Source: Caulobacteraceae bacterium (lineage in GTDB: Bacteria; Pseudomonadota; Alphaproteobacteria; Caulobacterales; Caulobacteraceae). Taken from it: a stretch of 16,042 nucleotides of DNA. The stretch is taken from the NCBI GenBank assembly GCA_020852035.1, contig JADZBR010000099.1, positions 1 to 16,042 on the forward strand, read 5' to 3'. Shown in pieces: positions 1-7,328 of the stretch. Under the pieces are notes generated by a model. The model did not search any database and was not told where the DNA came from. It saw nothing but the letters and a program-made list of their open reading frames with translations. Numbering within the stretch: position 1 is the first letter of the stretch; the number at the start of each line of letters is the position of its first letter. Made by a program: the position numbers and the translations under genes.

Positions 1-102
1 CAGATGGAGGCCACGCCGCATTCGGGCCAGTGCAACCACGGCCGCCCGACCTACGTCGAGCCGAAGCTGGCCGACATCGAGAAGCTGTTCGGGCGCCGCT
101 AG
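1..102 (+). CDS. mutL: DNA mismatch repair protein MutL, C-terminal end (partial)
   Basis: Only the last 33 codons and the TAG stop lie in the window; the reading frame is open from base 1. The peptide contains GQCNHGRPTYVE followed by LADIEKLFGRR, which matches the extreme C-terminus of bacterial MutL, where the CNHGRPT motif belongs to the dimerisation/endonuclease domain and helps bind zinc in endonuclease-type MutL. In the cell MutL links MutS mismatch recognition to strand removal. The gene converges on the aminotransferase gene, with 7 bases between the two stop codons and no hairpin between them. The call rests on a short but highly characteristic stretch. Confidence 0.85.
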   Translation, partial: QMEATPHSGQCNHGRPTYVEPKLADIEKLFGRR

Positions 103-109
103 CGGCGGA

Positions 110-1279
110 TCAGGCCAGCGCCTTGTCCGCCGCTTTTAGCGCCGCTTCCGTCGAGACCGCATGGCCCTGCGCCGCCAGCGCCCCGCAGAGCGCGGTCAGG
201 CACAGGCGCACGTGCCAGGGCGTCGCCGAGGCGCCCATCAGGCCGATGCGCCACACCTGGCCCTTCAGCGGGCCGAGGCCGGCGCCGATCTCCAGGTCCC
301 AGTGCTTGAGCACATGGGCGCGCACCGCCGCCTCGTCGACGCCCTCCGGCACGCGCACGGTGTTGAGCTGCGGCAGGCGGTCGGCCGGGGCGACGAGGAA
401 TGCGAGCCCGACGGCCTCCAGGCCCGCGGCCAGGGCCTCGTGGGCGCGCTGGTGGCGCACGAAGACCGCCTGCTGGCCTTCCTCGAACAGCGCGACCAGC
501 GCCTCGTGCAGGCCGTAGAGGGCGTTGATCGGGGCGGTGTGGTGATAGCTGCGGCCACCCTCGCCGCCCCAGTAGCTCATCAACAGGCCGAAATCGAAGA
601 GCCAGTTGCGCGGCTTTTCCTTGCGCGCGGCGATCGCCGCCTGGGCCCGCGGGCTCAGCGCGATGGGGGCCAGCCCCGGCGGGGCCGAGAGGCATTTCTG
701 CGTGCCCGAATAGATCACGTCGGCGTCCCAGGCGGCGGCGTCGACGGGGATGCCGCCCAGCGAGGTCACGCAGTCGACGATGGAGAGCGCGCCGGCCTTG
801 CGGGCCAGGGCGCAGAGCGCGGCCGCGTCGCTGCGGACGCCCGTGGAGGTTTCGGCATGGACGAAGGCGAGGACCTTGGCCGGCCCCTCGGCGAGGGCGG
901 CCTCGACCTTGGCGGGGTCGACCGGCTTGCCCCATTCGTGTTCGACGAGGGTGACCGACGCGCCGGCGCGCGCGGCCATGTCGGCCATGCGGGTCGCGAA
1001 GACGCCATTGACGGCGATCACCGCCCGGTCGCCGGGCTCCAGCAGGTTCATGATCGCCGCCTCCATGCCGGCGGTGCCGGGCGCGGGCAGCGGGATGCAG
1101 GCATAGCCCTGGGCGTTCATCAGCCGGGCCAGGCCCGCCTTGATGTCCTCCATCAGCGCCTGGAAGTCGGGGTCGAGGTGGCCGATGGTCGGGCGGGCGA
1201 GCGCGGCCAGCACGCGCGGCGAGACGTCGGAGGGGCCGGGGCCCATCAGGATGCGCCTGGGCGGATTGAAGCTCTGCAT
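110..1279 (-). CDS. Class V PLP aminotransferase, alanine/serine-glyoxylate type
   Basis: A 389-residue protein of the fold-type I, class V aminotransferase family, close in layout to alanine-glyoxylate (AGXT) and serine-glyoxylate aminotransferases. Visible motifs are the N-terminal LMGPGPSDVSPRVL (11-24), the phosphate-binding loop APGTAGMEAA (66-75), HAETSTG (141-147), the cofactor-stacking Asp in VDCVTSLGG (D169), the Schiff-base lysine in SGTQKCLSAPPG (K195) and the carboxylate-binding arginine in WRIGLMG (R344). Family knowledge says it would move an amino group from alanine or serine to glyoxylate, in the cytosol, in glyoxylate/glycine/serine metabolism; which donor is used cannot be read from sequence. 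The ATG is preceded by AAAGGGGA at a 7-base distance. It lies downstream of the peptide transporter on the same strand, separated by a compound palindrome, so it may have its own promoter. Confidence 0.88.
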   Translation of the reverse strand: MQSFNPPRRILMGPGPSDVSPRVLAALARPTIGHLDPDFQALMEDIKAGLARLMNAQGYACIPLPAPGTAGMEAAIMNLLEPGDRAVIAVNGVFATRMADMAARAGASVTLVEHEWGKPVDPAKVEAALAEGPAKVLAFVHAETSTGVRSDAAALCALARKAGALSIVDCVTSLGGIPVDAAAWDADVIYSGTQKCLSAPPGLAPIALSPRAQAAIAARKEKPRNWLFDFGLLMSYWGGEGGRSYHHTAPINALYGLHEALVALFEEGQQAVFVRHQRAHEALAAGLEAVGLAFLVAPADRLPQLNTVRVPEGVDEAAVRAHVLKHWDLEIGAGLGPLKGQVWRIGLMGASATPWHVRLCLTALCGALAAQGHAVSTEAALKAADKALA

Positions 1280-1341
1280 GACCTTGTCCCCTTTGTTCGT
1301 TGCGCGGTTGCTTAGGGGGTGCGGCGGACAAGGGCAATTCT

Positions 1342-1506
1342 CTCCCTTCCCCCTGGAAGGGGGAAGGGTCGGGGATGGGGGTGGCCGCCGTGTCCGCTTT
1401 CTGATGGGTTGGGGAGTTGGGCGCCGCGCTTGATCCGCCGGCGCTGCGGTGGCGGAGAGGGCGCCACCCCCATCCCCTGCCCCTTCCCCCTGCCAGGGAG
1501 AAGGGA
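1342..1506. repeat. Compound GC-rich palindrome, REP/BIME-like, class A (copy 1)
   Basis: This fills most of the space between the peptide transporter and the aminotransferase. The left sub-hairpin pairs CCCTTCCCCC (1344-1353) with GGGGGAAGGG (1359-1368), a perfect 10-bp stem. The right sub-hairpin pairs 1481-1490 with 1496-1505 with one mismatch. The two halves are joined by a perfect 15-bp inverted repeat, 1371-1385 against 1463-1477. A 26-base stretch (1452-1477) recurs exactly at 12160-12185. The right end touches the transporter stop codon (1508-1510). No coding capacity is evident. It may stabilise or terminate the transporter transcript, by analogy with REP elements; that role is inferred. 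Confidence 0.85.
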
Positions 1507-1507
1507 G

Positions 1508-3457
1508 CTACGTCTTCCGGTCGGCCTCAATCGCCGCGGGGCTGACCGCCTGGCGCTCGCCGTCGAGGACCGGGGCGATGGGCTCGGGCTGGGCATGGCC
1601 GCCGGCGAAGCTGGCGCCGTGCGACCAGCGCTTCAGGAGCGGGCTGATGACGATGAAGGCGACGCCGAAGCCGACGCCCCACCAGCCGAGCATGCCGAAC
1701 ACCTCCAGCGAGGTGCGCAGCGCCGCGCCCGGGTCGAGCACCTGGCCGCCGACCGTGTGGGTCCCGGCCATGCCGGCGATCCAGCCGCCGACATACTGGG
1801 CGATGGAGCTGGAGAGGAACCAGACGGCCATCATGAAGGAGACCACCGAGGCCACCGAGAGCTTGGTGATCTCGGAGAGGCCGACGGGCGAGAGGAAGAG
1901 TTCGCCGGTGGTGTGCAGCAGGTAGAGCAGGCCGAGCATGATCAGCGGCAGCTTGAAGGCCGCATCCGCCATGCCCGCGCCCCAGACGATGACCAGGAAG
2001 CCGAGACCGACCTGCACCAGGCCGAGGCCGAACTTCAGCACCGGGTCGATGTCGATGCCGCGATTGGCCAGCCCCGCCCACAGGGCCGCGAAGATCGGCG
2101 CGAAGATCAGGATGAAGCCGGCGTTGAAGGACTGGGTCTGGGCCGCCCCAATGCTGGTGTCGATCCAGGCCCACCAGCCGGCCGGCTGGATCCCCGCCGC
2201 GGCCAGCTGCTCGGCGCTGCCCACCGGCATGCCGAGGAAGCTGGTCGCCTGGCCGGTGATGGCGCGGTCGACGTTGCGGGCGGCGAAGAGGTTGAGCGAG
2301 GTGCCGGCCTGTTCGAAGAGGGTGAAGAACACCACCGAGCCGAAGATCAGCACCAGGGCCAGCATCATCCGCTCGCGCTCGACCCTGGAGCACTTGGCGA
2401 CCATGAACCAGATGATGAAGCCCAGCGACAGCACGGTGCAGATGCCGAGGCCGACGCCCACCAGGGCGTTGCGCTGCACCAGCAGCCAGACGCCGGCGAC
2501 GCCGACGATCCCCAGGATGTAGATCAGCCACTCGCGGTTGATCGGGCCGGCGACGGGCGCCTTGAGCAGTTCCGGATTCGGCGGCTCGCCCTTGCCCTCA
2601 AGCAGCGGCTTGCCGAGCACGAAGACTACCCAGCCCAGCGCCATGCCGACGCCGGCGAGGCCGAAGCCGGCCCACCAGCCGACGTACTGGCCCAGGAGGC
2701 CGCAGAGCACCGAGGCCCAGAAGGCGCCGAGGTTGATGCCGTAGTAGTAGAGGGTGAAGCCGGAATCCCGGCGCGGATCGCCCTGCGGATAGAGCTGGCC
2801 GACGATGGTGGAGATGTTGGGTTTCAGGAAGCCGACGCCCATGATGATCAGCGAGACCGCCAGGTAGAAGGCGTTGACGCCCTTGTGGTCGACGCTCTTT
2901 TCCATGCTGTAGGCGCCGTCGGGCAGCACGGCCGGCAGCGACGCGCCCGGCGGCAGGTCCTTGATCGCCAGACCGCCGCCCTCGGCGGGGCCGAACTCGT
3001 GCTTCTGGCCGCCGACCACGATGTGCACCTGGCGCCCGTCGGCGCGGCCCTCGGCGGCCACCTCGTAGCGCTGGCCCTGGTAGACCAGTTCCTGGGTCGC
3101 CGGGCGGCCCTCGTAGGCCATCGTCAGGTGGCCGGCGACCAGCAAGAGGGCGCCGAAGGCCACCGCCTTGCGGGTGCCGAGATAGCGGTCGGCGAGCAGG
3201 CCGCCGATCAGCGGCAGCAGGTAGACCAGCGAGGTGTAGGAACCGTATTGCGCCCCGGCGTCGGCGTCGTCGAACAACAGGTGCTGGGTGAGGTAGAAGA
3301 TCAGGATGCCGCGCATCCCGTAGTAGGAGAACCGCTCCCACATCTCGGCGAAGAACAGGATCCGCAGGCCCGGCGGATGGGTCTTCACCATCTGCATGAA
3401 CACCGGCAGGCCGGTGGCGAGCGTGATGACGATCCCGATGAGGATGACAATGTTCAT
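1508..3457 (-). CDS. POT/PTR family proton-dependent di/tripeptide transporter
   Basis: A 649-residue inner-membrane transporter of the major facilitator superfamily. The POT signature E-x-x-E-R-F-x-Y-Y-G is complete (E38, E41, R42, F43, Y45, Y46), and other POT motifs are present: LPLIGGLLADRYLG (81-94), GFLKPNISTIVGQLY (209-223), YYYGINLGAF (237-246), FFTLFEQAGTSLNLFA (377-392) and GELFLSPVGLSEITKLS (518-534). It should import small peptides with protons. Two features are unusual: a hydrophobic segment (about 1-22) ahead of the usual first helix, and a hydrophilic insert of about 75 residues (116-193) between early helices. The start at 3457 was chosen because AGGGAAGGG lies 11 bases upstream and the protein begins with a membrane segment; the frame runs back to 3586, but that extension is Arg-rich and unlike the family. 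Divergent from the DUF427 gene. Its stop codon abuts a palindromic element. Confidence 0.9.
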   Translation of the reverse strand: MNIVILIGIVITLATGLPVFMQMVKTHPPGLRILFFAEMWERFSYYGMRGILIFYLTQHLLFDDADAGAQYGSYTSLVYLLPLIGGLLADRYLGTRKAVAFGALLLVAGHLTMAYEGRPATQELVYQGQRYEVAAEGRADGRQVHIVVGGQKHEFGPAEGGGLAIKDLPPGASLPAVLPDGAYSMEKSVDHKGVNAFYLAVSLIIMGVGFLKPNISTIVGQLYPQGDPRRDSGFTLYYYGINLGAFWASVLCGLLGQYVGWWAGFGLAGVGMALGWVVFVLGKPLLEGKGEPPNPELLKAPVAGPINREWLIYILGIVGVAGVWLLVQRNALVGVGLGICTVLSLGFIIWFMVAKCSRVERERMMLALVLIFGSVVFFTLFEQAGTSLNLFAARNVDRAITGQATSFLGMPVGSAEQLAAAGIQPAGWWAWIDTSIGAAQTQSFNAGFILIFAPIFAALWAGLANRGIDIDPVLKFGLGLVQVGLGFLVIVWGAGMADAAFKLPLIMLGLLYLLHTTGELFLSPVGLSEITKLSVASVVSFMMAVWFLSSSIAQYVGGWIAGMAGTHTVGGQVLDPGAALRTSLEVFGMLGWWGVGFGVAFIVISPLLKRWSHGASFAGGHAQPEPIAPVLDGERQAVSPAAIEADRKT

Positions 3458-3627
3458 GCGCCGATGCGCCCTTCCCTGGCCGGCGGCGGGCCTCTGGGGG
3501 CCTTGCGTGCGCCGAAACTTTCCCGATTTGGCCAGGACATGAGCATGATGGCGGCGCAGGCACAAGCAATGGCGGGCCGTCGGCATGGAGCGGCCCGGCC
3601 GCCCGTGCGTTGTGATCCGCAGGCTTC

Positions 3628-3634
3628 GAGGAGG
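3628..3634 (+). promoter_or_regulatory. Strong Shine-Dalgarno for the DUF427 gene
   Basis: GAGGAGG ends 5 bases before the ATG at 3640. It fixes this start over the overlapping frames in the region. The 182-base divergent spacer (3458-3639) must hold promoters for both neighbours, but I see no clear -35/-10 pair in it. Confidence 0.75.
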
Positions 3635-3639
3635 CGCCC

Positions 3640-4131
3640 ATGACCGACCCCAACCACCCGATCACCATCGAGCCGGCCCGCCAGCGCTGGCGGGTCAGAT
3701 ACGCCGGCCATGTGATCGCCGACAGCGCCGACGCCCTGGTGCTGCGCGAGGCCAGCTATCCGCCGGTGGTCTATTTCCCGCGTCAGGACGTCTCGATGGA
3801 ATACATGGCGCGGACCGAGCACCGCACCCATTGCCCCTACAAGGGCGACGCCAGCTACTACTCGCTCGTCATGGACGGCGACTTGGCCGAGAACGCCATC
3901 TGGACCTATGAGACGCCGATCGACGACATGGCGTTGATCCGGGGGCGCCTGGCCTTCTATCCGAACCTCGTCGAGATCTATGAGGTGGACGACGCCGAGG
4001 TGAATCCCCATGCGAGCCGCAGCCGGATCGACGAAGTGATCCTGCACACCGACTCCGGCTCAGGCGCCAGCCAGCGCGAGCACTACAAGCCCAACGTCAG
4101 CCTGCCGGGCGGGCCGCTGGAAGGGGCGTAG
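3640..4131 (+). CDS. DUF427 domain protein
   Basis: A 163-residue soluble protein with one DUF427 domain (about residues 15-115). Conserved-looking features are WRVRYAGHVIADSADAL (17-33), the SYPPVVYFPRQDV stretch, RTEHRTHCPYKGDASYY, the ENAIWTYETP segment and GRLAFYPNLVEIYEVDD. The family is widespread in alphaproteobacteria and actinobacteria and forms a small beta-rich fold; I know of no firm biochemical role, so none is assigned. The C-terminal 50 residues (NPHASRSRIDEVILHTD onward) lie beyond the core domain. No signal peptide or membrane segment is visible. It is a single-gene unit converging on gshA, and a compound palindrome begins 2 bases after its stop codon. Confidence 0.82.
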   Translation: MTDPNHPITIEPARQRWRVRYAGHVIADSADALVLREASYPPVVYFPRQDVSMEYMARTEHRTHCPYKGDASYYSLVMDGDLAENAIWTYETPIDDMALIRGRLAFYPNLVEIYEVDDAEVNPHASRSRIDEVILHTDSGSGASQREHYKPNVSLPGGPLEGA

Positions 4132-4133
4132 AG

Positions 4134-4275
4134 CTCCTTCTCCCGTTCGGGAGAAGGAAAGACGCGCGGCACGCGCGGCGAGGATGAGGGCTTGCGCACT
4201 TTCCGGAGAGGGCGGTGGCCCTCACCCTCCCGCCGGCTTCGCCGTCGGGTGTCCCTCTCCCGACCGGGAGAGGGG
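4134..4275. repeat. Compound GC-rich palindrome, REP/BIME-like, class B (copy 1); possible bidirectional terminator
   Basis: It lies between two convergent genes. The left hairpin pairs TCCTTCTCCC (4135-4144) with GGGAGAAGGA (4149-4158) around a GTTC loop; the right hairpin pairs CCCTCTCCC (4253-4261) with GGGAGAGGG (4266-4274). Between them are GC-rich segments including GATGAGGGC on one side and GCCCTCACCC on the other, plus a smaller GGC-TTC-GCC stem. The ends are 2 bases from the DUF427 stop and 3 bases from the gshA stop. There is no long T-run, so intrinsic termination would be weak by the enteric model. Same architecture as 8533-8691. Confidence 0.83.
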
Positions 4276-4278
4276 TTT

Positions 4279-5646
4279 TCAATACGCCAGCGCCTCGAAG
4301 ACCGGCTCGATCCGCCCCTGCCAGGGGCCGTTGTAGAGGTCGAGCAGACGCTCGGCCGGGGTGACGCCGCTCTCGGCGATCTCCTCCAGGTCGGCGAGGT
4401 AGCCGGTCTCGTCGACCATGCCGCCGGAGAGGTTTGCGCGGCTCTTCAGGCCCTGGCGGGCGATGGCGACCATGTCGACCGCCACGTCGCGCGCCGAGCG
4501 GCCGCCGACCTCGGCCTTCAGACCCAGGCGGGTGACGTCGCGGCGCAGGCGCTCGTGGTCGTCCACCGCCCAGCCCCTGCAGAGGTCCCAGGCGGCGGCC
4601 AGGGCCGCGTCGTCGTAGAAGATCCCCGCCCACAGCGCCGGCAGGGCGCAGATGCGGCTCCACGGCCCGGAGTCGGATCCGCGCATCTCCAGGTATTGCT
4701 TGAGCCGCACCTCCGGGAAGGCGGTGGTGGTGTGGTCGGCCCAGTCCTTGATCGTCGGGCGCTCGCCGGGCAGTTCCGGCAGCTTTCCCTCCATGAAGTC
4801 GCGGAACGAGCGGCCGGCGACGTCGATGTACTTGCCGCCGCGCTTGACGAAATACATCGGCACACCCAGCGCGTAGTTCGCGTAGCCCTCGTAGCCCTCG
4901 TAGCCGAAGCCGTCCTGGAAGACGAAGTCGAGCATCCCGGTGCGGTCCGGGTCGGTATCGGTCCAGACATTGGCGCGGGCGGTGAGGAAGCCGTTGGGCT
5001 TGCCTTCCGAGAACGGCGAATTGGCGAAGAGCGCGGTGGCGATCGGCTGCAGGGCCAGGCTGACGCGGAACTTTTGCACCATGTCGGCCTCATCGGCGAA
5101 GTCGAGGTTCGCCTGCACGGTGCAGGTGCGCAGCATCATGTCGAGGCCGAGGGCGCCGACCTTGGGCATGTAGCGGCGCATGATGTCGTAGCGGCCCTTG
5201 GGCATCACCGGCACGTCCGCCCGGGCCGTCACCGGATCGAAGCCGGCGGCGAGGAACAACAGGCCCAGTTCGTCCGCGACGATCTTGCACTCGTGCAGGT
5301 GGCCGCCGGTCTCCTCGCAGATCTCGTGCATGGTGGCGAGCGGGGCGCCGGAGAGCTCGAACTGACCGCCGGGCTCCAGGCTGATGTTGGCGCCCTTGCG
5401 CTCCAGGGCGATCAGGTGCTCGCCCTCGTAGACGCCCTCCCAGCCGAACCGCATCAGGCCGGTCAGCAGGGCCTTGATCCCCGACGGGCCTTCATAGGGG
5501 ATGCGCGTGTGGTCCTGGCGGGCGAAGACGAACTTCTCGTGCTCGGCGCCGACCTTGAACTGGTCCTTCGGCTTCTCGCCCCTGGCGAACCAGGCGACCA
5601 GATCCTCGAACGTCAGGGGACGCTCCTCGCACATCGTCTCGCCCAT
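4279..5646 (-). CDS. gshA: Glutamate-cysteine ligase, plant/alphaproteobacterial type
   Basis: A 455-residue enzyme of the GCS2 superfamily, in the class shared by plants and alphaproteobacteria. It joins glutamate and cysteine with ATP to give gamma-glutamylcysteine, the first step of cytosolic glutathione synthesis. Hallmarks are KVGAEHEKF (31-39), ISLEPGGQFELSGAPL (about 88-103), KGRYDIMRRYMP, LRTCTVQANLDF, NSPFSEGKPNGF, GVPMYFV and the LEMRGSDSGPW stretch. The length fits this class rather than the enterobacterial GshA of about 518 residues. The ATG at 5646 follows GGGAGG by 4 bases; a second in-frame ATG is four codons later and badly spaced. It lies 77 bases downstream of rsmE on the same strand, a pairing common in alphaproteobacteria. 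An in-frame 9-base repeat gives YEGYEGY in the middle of the protein. Confidence 0.93.
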   Translation of the reverse strand: MGETMCEERPLTFEDLVAWFARGEKPKDQFKVGAEHEKFVFARQDHTRIPYEGPSGIKALLTGLMRFGWEGVYEGEHLIALERKGANISLEPGGQFELSGAPLATMHEICEETGGHLHECKIVADELGLLFLAAGFDPVTARADVPVMPKGRYDIMRRYMPKVGALGLDMMLRTCTVQANLDFADEADMVQKFRVSLALQPIATALFANSPFSEGKPNGFLTARANVWTDTDPDRTGMLDFVFQDGFGYEGYEGYANYALGVPMYFVKRGGKYIDVAGRSFRDFMEGKLPELPGERPTIKDWADHTTTAFPEVRLKQYLEMRGSDSGPWSRICALPALWAGIFYDDAALAAAWDLCRGWAVDDHERLRRDVTRLGLKAEVGGRSARDVAVDMVAIARQGLKSRANLSGGMVDETGYLADLEEIAESGVTPAERLLDLYNGPWQGRIEPVFEALAY

Positions 5647-5684
5647 GACGCCTCCCTACGCCGCCCATCGGAGCGGGCGCGATC

Positions 5685-5712
5685 TTTACAGCGCTCAGGC
5701 AGGTGGGCGCAA
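5685..5712 (-). promoter_or_regulatory. Weak candidate promoter for gshA
   Basis: On the minus strand TTGCGC (5712-5707) is followed after 16 bases by TGTAAA (5690-5685), inside the 77-base rsmE-gshA gap. The match to a housekeeping sigma-70-type promoter is partial and the region is short, so gshA may instead simply be cotranscribed with rsmE. Offered only as a candidate. Confidence 0.22.
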
Positions 5713-5723
5713 ACCCCTGAGAT

Positions 5724-6452
5724 TCAAGCCCAGTCGCCGAGTCTCGCCTGCCAGAGCGTCAGCGCGCTGATCGCGGCGGTGTCGGCCCGCAGGATGCGCG
5801 GACCCAGCGAGGCGGCTGTCGCATAGGGGAGCGCGCGCAGGCGATCGCGCTCGGCGGGCGAAAAGCCGCCCTCGGGGCCGATCAGAATGGCCCAGGGCTC
5901 AGGGCCCCTCCCCCTTGCGGTGAGGGGGAGCGCATCGAGCACCGGCGGCGCGTCGCCGGCTTCGTCGCAGAAGAGCAGGCGGCGGTCGTTCCAAGTCGAG
6001 AGCATCTTCTCCAGCTTCAGCGGCGCGACGATCTCCGGCACGTCGAGCCGCCCGGTCTGCTCGGCCGCCTCCGTGGCGATGGCTTGCAGGCGCTCGATGC
6101 GGGTGTGGTCGGCGTTGGTGCGTTCGGTGATCACCAGCCGCACGCGACGGGCGCCCAGTTCGGCGGCCTTCTCGACGATGGTCTCCAGGCGCGTGCGCTT
6201 GACCAGGGCGATCACCAGGTCGAGGTCTGGACCAACCGCCTGCGGTCGAACCTGCTCGACCAGGGCCAGCAGCGCGCCGCGCTTGCCCGCCTCTGCCAGC
6301 CGCGCGCGCCATTCGCCGTCCGCGCCGTTGAACACCAGCACCTCGTCGCCGACGCCGCGGCGCATGACCGAGGTCAGGTAGCGCGCCTGGTCGGGCTCCA
6401 GCGCAAGGCCGGCCCCGGCGGTCAGCGGATTTCGGACGTGCAAGCGGATCAT
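5724..6452 (-). CDS. rsmE: 16S rRNA (uracil-1498-N3)-methyltransferase RsmE
   Basis: A 242-residue SPOUT-class methyltransferase, usual length for the family. RsmE methylates N3 of U1498 in helix 44 of 16S rRNA using S-adenosylmethionine. The N-terminal PUA-like part shows RYLTSVMRRGVGDEVLVFNG (24-43); the SPOUT part shows KRTRLETIVEKAAELG (85-100), the TERTN stretch (109-113), EAAEQTGRLDVPEI (128-141), the SAM-loop motif IGPEGGFSPAE (191-201) and the C-terminal knot LGPRILRADTAAISAL (216-231). Residues 175-184 (LPLTARGRGP), just before the SAM loop, are encoded by a palindromic repeat that also occurs outside genes here. It is divergent from ppk2 with only 50 bases between the starts, and it precedes gshA. 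Confidence 0.93.
   Translation of the reverse strand: MIRLHVRNPLTAGAGLALEPDQARYLTSVMRRGVGDEVLVFNGADGEWRARLAEAGKRGALLALVEQVRPQAVGPDLDLVIALVKRTRLETIVEKAAELGARRVRLVITERTNADHTRIERLQAIATEAAEQTGRLDVPEIVAPLKLEKMLSTWNDRRLLFCDEAGDAPPVLDALPLTARGRGPEPWAILIGPEGGFSPAERDRLRALPYATAASLGPRILRADTAAISALTLWQARLGDWA
5905..5930. repeat. Single REP-like hairpin inside the rsmE coding sequence
   Basis: The arms CTCCCCC (5908-5914) and GGGGGAG (5924-5930) can pair around a 9-base loop. The first 16 bases, CCCCTCCCCCTTGCGG (5905-5920), are identical to 7299-7314 in the intergenic hairpin upstream of the YcaQ-like gene. The reading frame stays open through it, encoding RsmE residues 175-183. Confidence 0.8.
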
Positions 6453-6502
6453 CGCACGATCTCTAGCTTCGCTTCGGCCCCGCTCCCAGCTAGGCTTTTG
6501 GA

Positions 6503-7276
6503 ATGGGAAAGAAGAACGACGCCAAGAAGGCTTACGAGGCCGAGCTGGAAAAGCTGCAGATCGCCCTCGTGCGCACCCAGCAGCACACCGTCGAGGCGGG
6601 CGAGAAGGATCTCGTGATCTTCGAGGGGCGCGACGCGGCCGGCAAGGACGGGTCGATCAAGCGCATCGTCGAGCACCTCTCGATCCGCAACACCCGCGTG
6701 GTGGCCCTGCCCAAGCCGTCGGACCGGGAGCGCTCGGAGTGGTACTTCCAGCGCTATACGCCGCACCTGCCCGCGGGCGGCGAACTCGTGCTGTTCAACC
6801 GCTCCTGGTACAATCGCGCCGGGGTCGAGCGGGTGATGGGCTTTTCCACCGCCGCCGAGCAGGAGGTGTTCCTGCGCGACGTGCCGGCCTACGAGAGCAT
6901 GCTGCTGGATTCGGGGATGACCCTGACCAAGCTGTGGCTGGACATCTCCAGGGACGAACAGGCCGAACGCCTGGAGGCCCGCCGCACCGACCCCTTGAAG
7001 GCCCTGAAGATCAGCCCGCTGGACGCCGTCGCCCAGGAACGCTGGGGCGCCTACACCGCCGCGCGCGACGAGATGCTGAAGCGCACCCACACCGAGGCCG
7101 CGCCCTGGTTCTGCGTGCGGGCCGACGACAAGAAGACCGCGCGGCTCAACATCATCCGCCACCTCTTGCACCGGATCGCGCCCAAGCACCTGCTCGACGG
7201 CGTCGATGCGCCCGATCCGGCGATCCTCTTTCCCTTCGAGCTGTCCGCCCTCGAGGACGGGCGGCTGCACCGCTGA
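6503..7276 (+). CDS. ppk2: Polyphosphate kinase 2 (PPK2), single domain
   Basis: A 257-residue PPK2-family kinase of the P-loop fold. PPK2 enzymes phosphorylate nucleoside diphosphates (class I) using polyphosphate as donor. Visible motifs are Walker A EGRDAAGKDG (41-50), the segment FNRSWYNRAGVERVMGF (98-114) that holds the Walker B-like site, and the lid region ARRTDPLKALKISPLD (159-174). Length and lid sequence fit a one-domain class I enzyme; whether ADP or GDP is preferred cannot be told. At the Walker B-like site the residue that I expect to be Asp (D-R-S-x-Y) is Asn-98. The ATG lies only 50 bases from the divergent rsmE start and is preceded by a weak purine stretch (TTGGA), so promoters must be very compact. 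Confidence 0.92.
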   Translation: MGKKNDAKKAYEAELEKLQIALVRTQQHTVEAGEKDLVIFEGRDAAGKDGSIKRIVEHLSIRNTRVVALPKPSDRERSEWYFQRYTPHLPAGGELVLFNRSWYNRAGVERVMGFSTAAEQEVFLRDVPAYESMLLDSGMTLTKLWLDISRDEQAERLEARRTDPLKALKISPLDAVAQERWGAYTAARDEMLKRTHTEAAPWFCVRADDKKTARLNIIRHLLHRIAPKHLLDGVDAPDPAILFPFELSALEDGRLHR

Positions 7277-7298
7277 TGAGTTTGGCGCTGCAGTGGAG

Positions 7299-7321
7299 CC
7301 CCTCCCCCTTGCGGGGAGGGG
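7299..7321. repeat. Single REP-like hairpin before the YcaQ-like gene
   Basis: A perfect 9-bp stem pairs CCCCTCCCC (7299-7307) with GGGGAGGGG (7313-7321) around loop CTTGC. It begins 22 bases after the ppk2 stop and ends 7 bases before the GTG of the next gene. Its first 16 bases equal those at 5905-5920 inside rsmE. Confidence 0.85.
7313..7321 (+). promoter_or_regulatory. Shine-Dalgarno embedded in the repeat hairpin
   Basis: The 3' arm GGGGAGGGG is the only plausible ribosome-binding site for the GTG at 7329 (7-base spacer from the arm end, 9 from the end of the GGAGG core). When the stem folds, the site is fully paired, so translation of the YcaQ-like gene may be damped unless ribosomes or other factors open it. 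The arrangement is seen directly; regulation is inferred. Confidence 0.6.
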
Positions 7322-7328
7322 AATACCC

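Noticed and set aside
103..109. Terminator between mutL and the aminotransferase gene
   Set aside because: The gap is only 7 bases and no inverted repeat spans it.
1342..1506. Palindromes as a possible CRISPR array or insertion sequence
   Set aside because: There are no regularly spaced direct repeats, no spacers of equal length, no cas genes and no transposase frame; copies are dispersed and self-complementary.
3458..3586. 43-residue N-terminal extension of the peptide transporter
   Set aside because: Arg/His-rich, no ribosome site, and the start at 3457 has a good Shine-Dalgarno.
1319..3643. 774-residue open frame on the plus strand
   Set aside because: It lies opposite the peptide transporter, is dominated by Gly/Ala/Asp/Glu/Arg and has no recognisable domain; typical antisense shadow in very GC-rich DNA. 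The transporter on the other strand has full POT motifs.
4192..5826. 544-residue open frame on the plus strand
   Set aside because: Antisense shadow of gshA and part of rsmE; low-complexity composition and no motifs.
7206..7328. Earlier ATG start for the YcaQ-like gene
   Set aside because: It overlaps the end of ppk2 in another frame, and its extra residues come from ppk2 and the repeat hairpin; GTG 7329 fits the family start better.
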